Shown here piece after piece: positions 27,468-34,839 of a DNA stretch of 64,000 nucleotides. The DNA lies in contig NZ_VMOA01000031.1 of assembly GCF_020662345.1 (NCBI RefSeq), forward strand, positions 1 through 64,000, given 5' to 3'. Every line of letters begins with the position of its first letter. The stretch's first letter is position 1. This DNA comes from Methylobacterium sp. W2. GTDB lineage: Bacteria; Pseudomonadota; Alphaproteobacteria; Rhizobiales; Beijerinckiaceae. The notes beneath the pieces are model-generated. The model saw only the letters and a list, made by a program, of their open reading frames with translations, did no database searches and was not told where the DNA came from. The position numbers and the translations under genes are program-made.

Positions 27468-27583
27468 TGCAGGTACCGGGCAGGAATGTGCGGCGATTGC
27501 CGCGCAACCCCGGCGGCCCTATCTGGCTTGTCTGCGCAGGGACCGGCCGGGTCTGATCGGAACACGTCGATGAGAGGGGATGC

Positions 27584-27970
27584 ATGAGCCGCCGGGATGA
27601 CAAGAGCCTTCTGCTCCTCGTCGGCGATGCGATCGGGCAAACCCAGATCCTCCTCTCCAAGCACCTCGCCCTGTTCCAGGCCGAGGTCGGATCGGCGGTC
27701 GGGCAGGTGGCGCGTCCGCTGATCCTGTTCCTGATGGCGGCCCTCTTCGTCCTGATCGGATTGTTCGTGCTCCTGGTGGCGATCGTCAAAGGGCTGGGGC
27801 TCCTCATCGGTTCGGAGGCGATCGCGTCGCTGATCGTGGGCGGCGCCTTTGCCGCCGTGGCGCTCGGTCTGTTCGCCTTCGGGTATCGACTGATGTCCCT
27901 TTCGAACCTGGAGCCGATGCGGACGCGGCGCCAGCTCGCGCGGGACCGGGACGCCGTGAGAGCCCGCTGA
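27584..27970 (+). CDS. Phage-holin-superfamily small membrane protein (DUF1469 type)
   Basis: This 128-residue protein has an amphipathic N-terminus (LLLLVGDAIGQTQILLSKHL) and two long hydrophobic helices (PLILFLMAALFVLIGLFVLL and IVGGAFAAVALGLFAFGYRL), the layout of the putative actinobacteriophage holin III / YqjE group. In proteobacterial chromosomes such proteins usually are not phage-linked, and no phage genes are near. An AGAGGGG site precedes the ATG. Function unknown. Confidence 0.75.
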   Translation: MSRRDDKSLLLLVGDAIGQTQILLSKHLALFQAEVGSAVGQVARPLILFLMAALFVLIGLFVLLVAIVKGLGLLIGSEAIASLIVGGAFAAVALGLFAFGYRLMSLSNLEPMRTRRQLARDRDAVRAR

Positions 27971-28009
27971 CGCTGATTCACAGGCGCGCCTTCCGGTCTA
28001 CCTCCGGGC

Positions 28010-28639
28010 TCAGGCGGAGATCGACCGTTTCTCCACCACCCTGCCCTGCTCGTCGAGGCGATAGGCCAGGGTCTGGGCCGTCGCGAGATGCACGTCGGCG
28101 ACCGCGTCGGCACTGATCCCGTCGAGATGCATGATCAGCGCCCGCAACGAATTGCCGTGCGCCACCAAGAGAACCCGCTGGCCCCCGCGAACCCGGGATT
28201 CGATCTCGTCCCGATAGTAGGGAAGCAGCCGGTCGGCGGTCATCGCCAGGCTCTCGCCGCCCGGCGGCACCGCATCGTAGGATTTTCGCCAGGCGCGGAC
28301 CTGCGCGACCCCCCAGCGCTCCTGGGATTCCCGCTTGTTCAACCCGGCGAGCTCGCCATAATCGCGCTCGTTCAGCGCCGCGCTCCGGTGGACGGCAAGG
28401 TCGGGCTGCCCGAGTTCCGACAGGATGAGGCTGAGAGTACGTCGGGCCCGCGTCAGCTCGCTGGTAAAGGCGAGGTCGAAGGAGAGCCCGACCTCTTTCA
28501 TTCGGCGCCCGCAGCTCAGCGCCTCGCCGACGCCCTGTTCCGTCAGATCGGGATCACGGATGCCGGAGAAGAGGTCGCGCTCGTTGTCGAGGCTCTGCCC
28601 GTGGCGGACGATGACGAGGGTTTGGTCGGGAAAGGGCAT
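28010..28639 (-). CDS. gpmA: 2,3-bisphosphoglycerate-dependent phosphoglycerate mutase
   Basis: This 209-residue enzyme interconverts 2- and 3-phosphoglycerate. The phosphohistidine loop is VRHGQSLDN (R12-H13), with ALNERDYGELAGLNK and the second catalytic His in VLLVAHGNSLRALIMHLDG. Length matches the short alphaproteobacterial GpmA. It is convergent with the holin-like gene and followed closely upstream by rsgA on the same strand. Confidence 0.93.
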   Translation of the reverse strand: MPFPDQTLVIVRHGQSLDNERDLFSGIRDPDLTEQGVGEALSCGRRMKEVGLSFDLAFTSELTRARRTLSLILSELGQPDLAVHRSAALNERDYGELAGLNKRESQERWGVAQVRAWRKSYDAVPPGGESLAMTADRLLPYYRDEIESRVRGGQRVLLVAHGNSLRALIMHLDGISADAVADVHLATAQTLAYRLDEQGRVVEKRSISA

Positions 28640-28685
28640 TCGGGGAGCGGTGTCCGCAGGAGGTTGGGTGAAGGCGGGGTGCGGG

Positions 28686-29702
28686 TCAGCGTCGACGGTT
28701 GCTGCGCGGCCCGGTGACCACCGGGGTGTTGGTCCGGTTCTCGTCGAGGAGCTTGCGCCACCGGGTCAGACGTTCGGGATCGAGTGCCCCCTCCGCGACG
28801 GCCGCCTGAACCGCGCAGCCGGGCTCGTGGGCATGGGTGCAGTCGCGGAACCGGCACGAAGGTGCCAGCTCGACGATCTCGGCGAACAGGGTGTCGATGC
28901 CCTCCGCCGCGTCGCTCACATGCAGCGTGCGCATCCCCGGCGTATCGATGACCCAGCCCCCGCCCGCGATGGCGTGGAGGGATCGTGACGTGGTGGTGTG
29001 GCGCCCTTTGGCGTCGTGTTCGCGGATCCCGCCGGTCTCCTGGGGGAGGTCCTGGCCCGGGCCGGCGAGCGTGTTGACCAGGGTCGATTTCCCCACCCCC
29101 GAGGAGCCGACGACCGCCACGGTCAGACCCTCGCCGCACCAGGGGGCGAGGCGCGTCACGGCGTCCGGAAGGCGCGGGTTGACCGTGACGACGGCGAGGT
29201 CGCGCTGCAGGCCCGCGGCCTGCCGCCGATAGGTTTCGGCATCGGGCGCCATGTCGGCCTTGGTCAGGACGATCACCGGGTTCGTCCCACCCTGATTGGC
29301 GAGTGCCAGATAGCGCTCCAGCCGGGCGATGTTGAAATCCGCGTTGCAGGACGTGACGACGAAGAGGGTATCGACATTGGCCGCGGCCAGCTGCAGCGGG
29401 CCTCCGCCTTCGTTGCGCCGCTGCAGCACGCTCCTGCGCGGCAGGCGGCGGCGCATCGTCCCAGTTTCGGGCTCGACCAGGACCCAATCCCCCACGGCGA
29501 AATCGCCGGTCTGGGTATGGACCGGGAGCACGAGCCCCACCGGCCCCGTGAGGGACAGGGCGGTCAGGCGGGAGCGGTGGACCGTCGCAATCCGCATGGG
29601 CACGAGACCGGCCTCGGCCGGTTCACGTTGCTCCTCGAAGAAATCGGACCATCCGAGACGGGAGGGCCGCAGGGGATGGGCGTTGCTGGGATCATCGGTC
29701 AC
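28686..29702 (-). CDS. rsgA: Ribosome small-subunit-dependent GTPase A
   Basis: This circularly permuted GTPase, about 338 residues long, acts in late 30S subunit maturation. It has an OB-fold (VGLVLPVHTQTGDFAVGDWV) and G4 LTKAD before G1 GSSGVGKS, with G3 DTPGM, the permuted order typical of RsgA. A C-terminal zinc knuckle (CRFRDCTHAHEPGCAV) follows. The open frame runs far upstream without similarity. The GTG at 29702 (MTDDPSNAH) gives the normal length, but its ribosome site is weak. Confidence 0.92.
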   Translation of the reverse strand: MTDDPSNAHPLRPSRLGWSDFFEEQREPAEAGLVPMRIATVHRSRLTALSLTGPVGLVLPVHTQTGDFAVGDWVLVEPETGTMRRRLPRRSVLQRRNEGGGPLQLAAANVDTLFVVTSCNADFNIARLERYLALANQGGTNPVIVLTKADMAPDAETYRRQAAGLQRDLAVVTVNPRLPDAVTRLAPWCGEGLTVAVVGSSGVGKSTLVNTLAGPGQDLPQETGGIREHDAKGRHTTTSRSLHAIAGGGWVIDTPGMRTLHVSDAAEGIDTLFAEIVELAPSCRFRDCTHAHEPGCAVQAAVAEGALDPERLTRWRKLLDENRTNTPVVTGPRSNRRR

Positions 29703-29831
29703 CGGCCAGCCATGACAGGGCCTTGGCGGATTGACCAGCGCCCCACCCGTCTTCCGGCGCCCCTCCCCTTGCTCCCCGGCGGCAAGGTGCCCGATCATCG
29801 GGGCATCGGATTCGATGGGATGGGGGTGGCG

Positions 29832-30128
29832 ATGTCGAAGCTGGTTGAGAAGCGCGAGGAGATCGCGGCCCTGATCGCGGCGGAGCTCGGCCTCGGCGAC
29901 CCGGCTGGATTGAGCGAGGCGGACCGCGCAGCGCTCGACCGGCAGACCTCGGAGGCGATCGAGAGGGGCGCCCTCGAGACGGATGAGCCGGCCGATGGCA
30001 CGGAGGCGGGCACGCAGCTTCGGCAGCGGCTGCAGGAGTACCGCGCCCTGCGGGAGTTGCGGACGGACGAGGCGGATGCCCGGCTCGCCGAACAGGGCGA
30101 GGTGTTCGGCCGCGAGGACGACGCCTGA
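29832..30128 (+). CDS. Small hypothetical protein
   Basis: This 98-residue, highly charged, likely helical protein (KLVEKREEIAALIAAELGLG ... QLRQRLQEYRALRELRTDEA) has no membrane segment or known motif. GGGGTGG lies just before the ATG. It is divergent from rsgA. Composition is natural for a helical cytoplasmic protein, but no family was recognised. Confidence 0.5.
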   Translation: MSKLVEKREEIAALIAAELGLGDPAGLSEADRAALDRQTSEAIERGALETDEPADGTEAGTQLRQRLQEYRALRELRTDEADARLAEQGEVFGREDDA

Positions 30129-30172
30129 ATCCGCCCGCCCCCTCCCGGTGGCGTCGGGAGATCGCCCTTCGC

Positions 30173-30439
30173 CTATGTCCGCGAGGGCAGGCCGTTCGCG
30201 ACGGCCCCGCCCGACGTGTCGAGCTTGGCCCGGCATCCTGCCGCATAGACATTGGGCGGCCGGCTGCCGACTTCGCGCTGCCAGCGGCAGGTTTGCGTCA
30301 GCTGCAGATAGACGTCCAGGGCCGAGGCGTGATCGCCGAAACGCTCGCGCAGGCGGGCGACACGGTAGACGCCCCGACGTTCGCAGGGGCCGCAGGCGAT
30401 GACGAGGTGCGAGGCCCTCACGTCACAGAGGCGCTCCAT
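30173..30439 (-). CDS. Small protein with Cys pair (zinc-ribbon-like), hypothetical
   Basis: This 88-residue protein begins ERLCDVRASHLVIACGPCER, followed by RGVYRVARLRERFGDHASAL and later Cys residues. The CGPC knuckle and downstream Cys could bind zinc. Short proteins starting with a 'dLvIaCgxC.RrGrY' pattern are frequent in Methylobacterium-like genomes, from memory. Its ATG follows the stop of the 55-residue gene by one base, so they form an operon behind a LexA-type box. Confidence 0.65.
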   Translation of the reverse strand: MERLCDVRASHLVIACGPCERRGVYRVARLRERFGDHASALDVYLQLTQTCRWQREVGSRPPNVYAAGCRAKLDTSGGAVANGLPSRT

Positions 30440-30440
30440 G

Positions 30441-30608
30441 TCAGGCTGCCGAAAGGAGCGATGCGCCCCTGACGGAGCCCCATGGCACGCCCTCGGCGGA
30501 CGAGCGAGAGGCACGGGTGGCGTTGCTGCCGGCCACCACGTCATAGGCAACGCCCGGCACACTGGGTCCTCTCATGACGGCGATCCGCGCCTCAGGGTTC
30601 GCTAGCAT
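30441..30608 (-). CDS. 55-residue hypothetical protein, SOS-boxed
   Basis: From the ATG at 30608 the frame encodes LANPEARIAVMRGPSVPGVA ... and ends in ASLLSAA. It is preceded by GGAG nine bases upstream and, 20 bases further, by GAAC-N7-GAAC. Its stop is one base from the start of the 88-residue gene. No motif is recognised. Support comes from ribosome site, coupling and operator. Confidence 0.5.
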   Translation of the reverse strand: MLANPEARIAVMRGPSVPGVAYDVVAGSNATRASRSSAEGVPWGSVRGASLLSAA

Positions 30609-30628
30609 GGTGGACACTCCGTGAATAA

Positions 30629-30643
30629 GAACATAGAGTGAAC
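30629..30643. promoter_or_regulatory. LexA (SOS) box between divergent small genes
   Basis: GAAC-ATAGAGT-GAAC matches the alphaproteobacterial LexA operator. A second overlapping half (GAACATAGAGTTC) follows directly, so 'gaacatagagt' is repeated in tandem. It lies 20 bases from the minus-strand start at 30608 and 25 bases from the plus-strand start at 30669. Confidence 0.7.
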
Positions 30644-30668
30644 ATAGAGTTCAAGCGCGGAGGTCAAG

Positions 30669-30980
30669 ATGCAGACGGCCGACCTGTGGATATCGGGGAA
30701 TCTCGCTCCCGCCGGCCTGCCCTCGGGCATGGCGAGGCGGGCCAGCAGTGCCGGTTCGGCGGCAAGCGCGCCGTCGCCCCGCACGAGCGGAGACCGGACC
30801 ATGCATTTCGACGTGCTGGAGGAACGGGTCGGGCGCTGGGGCTGGTCCCTGCGCGATGCCTACGGCCAGGAGGTCGCCCATTCTCCGATGCCGTATCCGA
30901 GCCGGGTCCAGGCCTCGGCGGCGGCCTTGGCCTTTTCCCAGCTCGTGGCCTACGCCGGCAAGCAGATGCGCCGGCCCTGA
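30669..30980 (+). CDS. Small hypothetical protein downstream of an SOS box
   Basis: This 103-residue protein starts at an ATG with CGGAGG six bases upstream. The N-terminal 45 residues are low-complexity. The C-terminal part (HFDVLEERVGRWGWSLRDAY ... ALAFSQLVAYAGKQM) resembles a small DUF-like alpha/beta domain with aromatic residues. The function is not recognised. A LexA-type box ends 25 bases before the start. Confidence 0.6.
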   Translation: MQTADLWISGNLAPAGLPSGMARRASSAGSAASAPSPRTSGDRTMHFDVLEERVGRWGWSLRDAYGQEVAHSPMPYPSRVQASAAALAFSQLVAYAGKQMRRP

Positions 30981-31115
30981 GGCCGGACGGCGAAGGTCTG
31001 CCGGGACTGGCTTCCCGCGCGGTTCATTCGAGCGAACGAAGAATCGGCTCCTTCCCCACAGCGGATGTCGCTGCATGGGAAGAAGCCGATCCGGATCGTG
31101 ATCCGGGACGACGCG

Positions 31116-31211
31116 CTACGAGCTCATCAGTATGTTGGCGGAGCCAACGATGGTTGCTGCGAACATCACCGACGCAATGCCGACCATGAAGTAAGAAAAG
31201 ATTTTCAGCAT
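31116..31211 (-). CDS. 31-residue membrane peptide
   Basis: The minus strand encodes MLKIFSYFMVGIASVMFAAT followed by IVGSANILMSS. This is a single hydrophobic helix with a positive N-terminus, typical of small membrane proteins. It lies upstream of no obvious partner. The ribosome site is weak (AGGACAG about 16 bases upstream), hence the modest confidence. Confidence 0.4.
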   Translation of the reverse strand: MLKIFSYFMVGIASVMFAATIVGSANILMSS

Positions 31212-31238
31212 CGATGCCAAGGCGCTGTCCTGACTGGT

Positions 31239-31499
31239 TCAGCAGCGGCTTCCGCCCGACGTTTGGCCATATTGCATGACCTCGCGGGTCTGCTGGTTGG
31301 CGTTGCCCTCGGCTGCCGAACTCATCGGACAACCGAACGACGAGGGTGCCCGACGATCGGCCTGGATCGAGTTCGTGGTGTCGACGTCATAGGGGTTGAA
31401 CGTGGTGTAACGCGAAGGGCGCTCCATCGCCGTCGTGGGCGCGATCGAGGCCAAGCCCATGACGAGGGCGGTCGAAAGGGCGGCAATGTAAGTCTTCAT
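31239..31499 (-). CDS. Small secreted hypothetical protein
   Basis: This 86-residue protein has a signal peptide (KTYIAALSTALVMGLASIAP, cleavage after TTA) and a short polar mature region with two Cys (SSFGCPMSS, GGSRC) that could form a disulfide. The start at 31499 is chosen because the signal peptide begins there; the longer frame adds polar residues. No family recognised. Confidence 0.65.
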   Translation of the reverse strand: MKTYIAALSTALVMGLASIAPTTAMERPSRYTTFNPYDVDTTNSIQADRRAPSSFGCPMSSAAEGNANQQTREVMQYGQTSGGSRC

Positions 31500-31857
31500 G
31501 TGAGCAACAGCTTTCTTGTCTCGTGAAGCCGCCGCGTCTTGGCTGCTTCTTCTGCTTGAAGCCAATATGAAGTAATAATGTCATCTCCGGCGTGCTGGCA
31601 CGCACATGGCGCCGTGGATTAAAGATGCCGGATAGGTCAGGGGGATAAATTATAACAAATGCCAGCGCCATGTGCTTTGGTTCGACAAGCATATGGCGGG
31701 GTGTTGTTCTTATAATCCCGGCCCTTCTCGGGAATGAGTGTCGCAGGGCCATTCGTGACGGAAGGGCCTGTGCCGACGGCCCGATATCGAGACAGGCCGC
31801 CCCGGTCGCCTCGATCCGGGACGCTCAATTCCCAAGTGCCTTCCCTTCCCCGCCGCG
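31500..31857. other. Non-coding stretch with AT-rich core
   Basis: No gene is supported. Positions 31560-31720 are clearly more AT-rich than the surroundings (e.g. 'ataaattataacaaatg', 'cttataatcccgg'), as expected for promoters or an acquired segment. No -35/-10 pair with good spacing was found. Confidence 0.4.
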
Positions 31858-32739
31858 TCAGCCTTTCTCGGGCCGCGGGGCGATGCGGTCGAGCGCCGCC
31901 ATCGTGTCGTCGGACAGGTTGAGGTCCGCCGCGGCCAGGTTCTCGCGCAGGTGCTCCACCGACGACGTGCCGGGGATCAGCAGGATGTTGGGAGAACGGC
32001 GCAGCAGCCAGGCCAGCGCCACCTGCATGGGCGTCGCGCCGAGCCCTTCGGCGATCTCGTTCAGGGCCGCCGACTGGATCGGGCTGAAGCCGCCCAGGGG
32101 GAAGAACGGGACATAGGCGGTGCCGGATGCCGCCAGGTCGTCGATCAGGGCGTCATCGGCCCGATGCACCAGATTGTACTGGTTCTGGACGCAGACGATC
32201 GTCGCGATGGACCGGCTCTCCGCCACCTGCCGCGCCGTCACGTTGCTCAGCCCGATCCGGCGGACGAGCCCCTGGCGCTGGAGATCGGCGAGGACGGAGA
32301 GCGGCGCTTCGATGGATCCTTCGGCCGGCCCGTGCACGTCGAGCATGATCCGCAGGTTGACGACGTCGAGAGCCTCGACGCCGAGGTTGCGCAGGTTGTC
32401 GTGGACGGCACCCGTGAGGTCCTCGGCGGAGAAGGCCGGGTTCCAGGACGCGTCGGCACCGCGCCGGGCCCCGATCTTGGTGACGATCACGAGGTCGTCG
32501 GGATAGGGGTGGAGCGCTTCGCGGATGATCTCGTTGGTGATGTGCGGTCCGTAGAAGTCGCTGGTGTCGATATGGTCGACGCCGCGCGCCACCGCTTCGC
32601 GCAGCACCGCGATGGCCCCGGCCCGATCCTTCGGTGGGCCGAAGACACCGGGCCCCGCCAATTGCATCGCGCCGTAGCCCAGGCGCTTCACCGTGCGGTC
32701 TCCGAGGGCGTAGGTCCCGGCTCGTGCGATATCGGTCAT
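31858..32739 (-). CDS. Aldo/keto reductase family oxidoreductase
   Basis: This 293-residue NADPH-dependent reductase has a TIM barrel. Catalytic tetrad residues seen are D58 and Y63 (HIDTSDFYG) and K88 (IVTKIG); the usual His is in the LRIMLDVHGP region. The C-terminal cofactor motif LLIPGTSSVEHLRENL is clear. GGAGCGAG precedes the ATG at 32739. It is close to the YdbC-like group; the substrate is unknown. Confidence 0.92.
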   Translation of the reverse strand: MTDIARAGTYALGDRTVKRLGYGAMQLAGPGVFGPPKDRAGAIAVLREAVARGVDHIDTSDFYGPHITNEIIREALHPYPDDLVIVTKIGARRGADASWNPAFSAEDLTGAVHDNLRNLGVEALDVVNLRIMLDVHGPAEGSIEAPLSVLADLQRQGLVRRIGLSNVTARQVAESRSIATIVCVQNQYNLVHRADDALIDDLAASGTAYVPFFPLGGFSPIQSAALNEIAEGLGATPMQVALAWLLRRSPNILLIPGTSSVEHLRENLAAADLNLSDDTMAALDRIAPRPEKG

Positions 32740-32922
32740 GCATCTCGCTCCCGTGTGAGGGGCGGGAGTGTAGAACCTCGTGATCCGCGTGGTAATACGC
32801 CCCATCCGCACGGGGCGCGGCGACGGGGCGAACGAGTCGCAGGATGCCATCGCAGCCTCGCAAGATCCCCCATTGGCCAAAGCATCTCGTCCGCCAAGAT
32901 CAAGGGGCGGTTTGTCTTCAGC

Positions 32923-33146
32923 CTAAAGCCCGAAATGCCGGCTCAGGACGATCATCGGTTCGGTCTGACTGTCCGTATCGGTTTTGACGAAGATCTTCTT
33001 TAGATGCGTCCGTGTCGTTTGGATCGACATGCCGAGCCTGTCGGCTGATTCCCTGGTGCTGTGCCGGCCAGCAGGTTGTGGCACAGCTCGGCTTCCCGAG
33101 GCGTGAGCCCGTACGATGTCTTGAGGACATCGCCGTCGAGGTCCAT
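32923..33146 (-). pseudogene. Small LuxR-type HTH protein, frameshifted
   Basis: The ATG at 33146, with AAAGGA seven bases upstream, starts MDLDGDVLKTSYGLTPREAE LCHNLLAG (in two parts), the front of a LuxR HTH. The other frame continues HSTRESADRLGMSIQTTRTH LKKIFVKTDTDSQTE to the stop. One extra base near 33064 ('ccggcacagc' to 'ccggccacagc') would give a continuous HTH of about 74 residues. This is either a solo HTH gene with a one-base lesion or the tail of a lost longer regulator. Similar HTHs are in the LuxR genes at 41.7-44 kb. Confidence 0.7.
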
Positions 33147-33529
33147 TTCGGTCCTTTAGCGATACGGAACGTTCCCGCGTAACGCCGCACATTATCGGCC
33201 AAGGCAGGACTAACCCGCTCGGATCGGATTTGAAAGACCGATATGTCTTGTCGTCATGCCAAAGCAGAGATCGTTCGACAGGAAAGTATAAGTCGATCGG
33301 CTCTATCGGTCGCCCGGCATTCCTCATTGAGCCGGGACCCTGTCCGGATCGACTGCCGGATCGTCGTTCGGTGAGATGTCTCATCGTGCGATCGACGAGC
33401 GATGCACGCGAAGGCGCGGGCAAACGCGTCGAACGGAATCCATCCGCCCCCATCCATGCCGCGCGCTCCGCCGTCGTCGAGGGGATCGGGCCAAGGGCAG
33501 CGCCTCGCCTTGCCGTCCTGTCACCGCGA
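33147..33529. other. Non-coding stretch upstream of the LuxR fragment
   Basis: No gene recognised. It may contain the lost N-terminal part of the LuxR regulator, but no recognisable domain remains. A 10-bp palindrome GGAACGTTCC lies about 22 bases upstream of the ATG at 33146. Confidence 0.35.
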
Positions 33530-33808
33530 TCAGGCCGGCTCGTAGGCCGTCGCCGACAGTCCGGTGGTGTCCGAAGCCGTGTCCTGCGATGGGGCACCCA
33601 AGGGGCCGGCATGAAGCCGGGCGATCAGCCGTGCCATGTCTTCGGGCAAGTCGGCGGCGCAGTCGAGGCCGAAGGCGCGGTCGAGGGCTGGCATCGTGCT
33701 GCGCAGGAAGGCGTGGGACGCCTCCGCGCCGGGGCGGGGCGGGGCCGACATCGTGGACGGGATGTGCAGGGTGGGCGTGCCGAGGGTGGTTGTGGGTAGA
33801 GCGAGCAT
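33530..33808 (-). CDS. Small hypothetical protein
   Basis: This 92-residue protein contains a short helical segment (ASHAFLRSTMPALDRAFGLD CAADLPEDMARLIARL, in two parts). GTGGAAG sits directly before the ATG at 33808. The family is not recognised; helices with LPEDMARLIARL are loosely like small anti-sigma or toxin-antitoxin proteins, but that is not evidence of function. Confidence 0.45.
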   Translation of the reverse strand: MLALPTTTLGTPTLHIPSTMSAPPRPGAEASHAFLRSTMPALDRAFGLDCAADLPEDMARLIARLHAGPLGAPSQDTASDTTGLSATAYEPA

Positions 33809-33956
33809 GACTTCCACGGGGGTGCGCGACGCGCCTTGCGCAATCCCGCCGCCGGGCGTCCGCGGCGGCCTGTCTCGTAAGGCCGCTCAAGCTAGACCGT
33901 ATTGGTTGAACCGTAGCTGAAGGGCGACCGGCGCCCTTGCCGGTCTCACATCGGGA

Positions 33957-34109
33957 TCAGATGTAGTGCCGGAAGACGACCTGGCTCTGGGGTTCCTTCG
34001 TCTTGCCGCGCTCGCATGCGTCGACCGTGGGGCGGCTCTGGATCAGGGATGCCGGCATGACCAGCGTAACGAGGGCGAGCAGCCAGCGGAAGGGACGTGC
34101 AACGGTCAT
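33957..34109 (-). CDS. 50-residue secreted or membrane-anchored peptide
   Basis: The minus strand encodes TVARPFRWLLALVTLVMPAS followed by a short polar part with one Cys (RPTVDACERGKTKEP) and the end VVFRHYI. AGGA lies 8 bases before the ATG. It looks like a tiny exported peptide; no family recognised. Confidence 0.5.
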   Translation of the reverse strand: MTVARPFRWLLALVTLVMPASLIQSRPTVDACERGKTKEPQSQVVFRHYI

Positions 34110-34465
34110 GTCGGGTTCCTGGCCTGAGTCGCGGTCGGATCGTCACCTTGAAATCATGCGCCTATGACGGCTGAATGCTTCATGGCTGGCCGCGATCCGT
34201 TTCGCTGTGCCGGTGCGCACATCGGCTCTGCCGCCCCAGGATGGCGCCAGCGTCAGCGGCGGTGCCGCCATGGCCAAGACGCCGAGCGCGATGGACCGCC
34301 GCCGAACGTGAGGATCCGTTCCGGTGCCATGGCGCGTCGGTCCCCGCCTCCCCCCGGGGAGCCCTCGCACCGGGCGGGTTCAGGCCGCCGGGGTGTCGGC
34401 GCGCCGCATGCGGGAACGGGGCTCCCGCCCGTGACCAGCGCCCCGTTCGTTATGATCCCAATCGC
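34110..34465. other. Mostly non-coding stretch downstream of the RTX gene
   Basis: A minus-strand frame (34143-34370) reads RRRSIALGVLAMAAPPLTLA, like a signal peptide, then a short polar tail. It lacks a convincing start unless a frameshift is assumed near 34305. No clear terminator for the RTX gene was found. Confidence 0.35.
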
Positions 34466-34839
34466 TTAGACCACGAGGATGTCCTGGAAGGTGATGACGG
34501 GGCGTGTGGTGAGGAGGGCGAACTGGAGGGCATCGGCCGATCCGCTGCCATCCGCGTCGTAGGAGACCGCGCCCGTCCGCGAATCGTAGAGAACCCGGTC
34601 GTCCGCATCCAGGACGGCACCGGCCGCTCCGAGGTCCTTGAAGGCGCCCGCCGCCAGGGTTCCGGCCTTGGTCAGTGCCGTGAAGATCCCGTTCTCGAGC
34701 CGGAGCGTGTCGTCGATGGCGGCGAAATCGACGATGCGATCGACGTTGCCGGCGCCCAGCGCCGTGTTGAAGAAGAAGATGTCGGCCCCGGCCCCGCCCT
34801 TCAGGATGTCGTCGCCCAGACCGCCATTGAGCATGTTGG

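Noticed and set aside
27584..27970. Possible prophage remnant suggested by the holin-like protein
   Set aside because: No other phage gene is near, and such holin-superfamily proteins are common chromosomal genes.
31720..31745. TATAAT-like promoter in the AT-rich intergenic region
   Set aside because: No -35 box at 16-18 bases and no gene with a good start just downstream.
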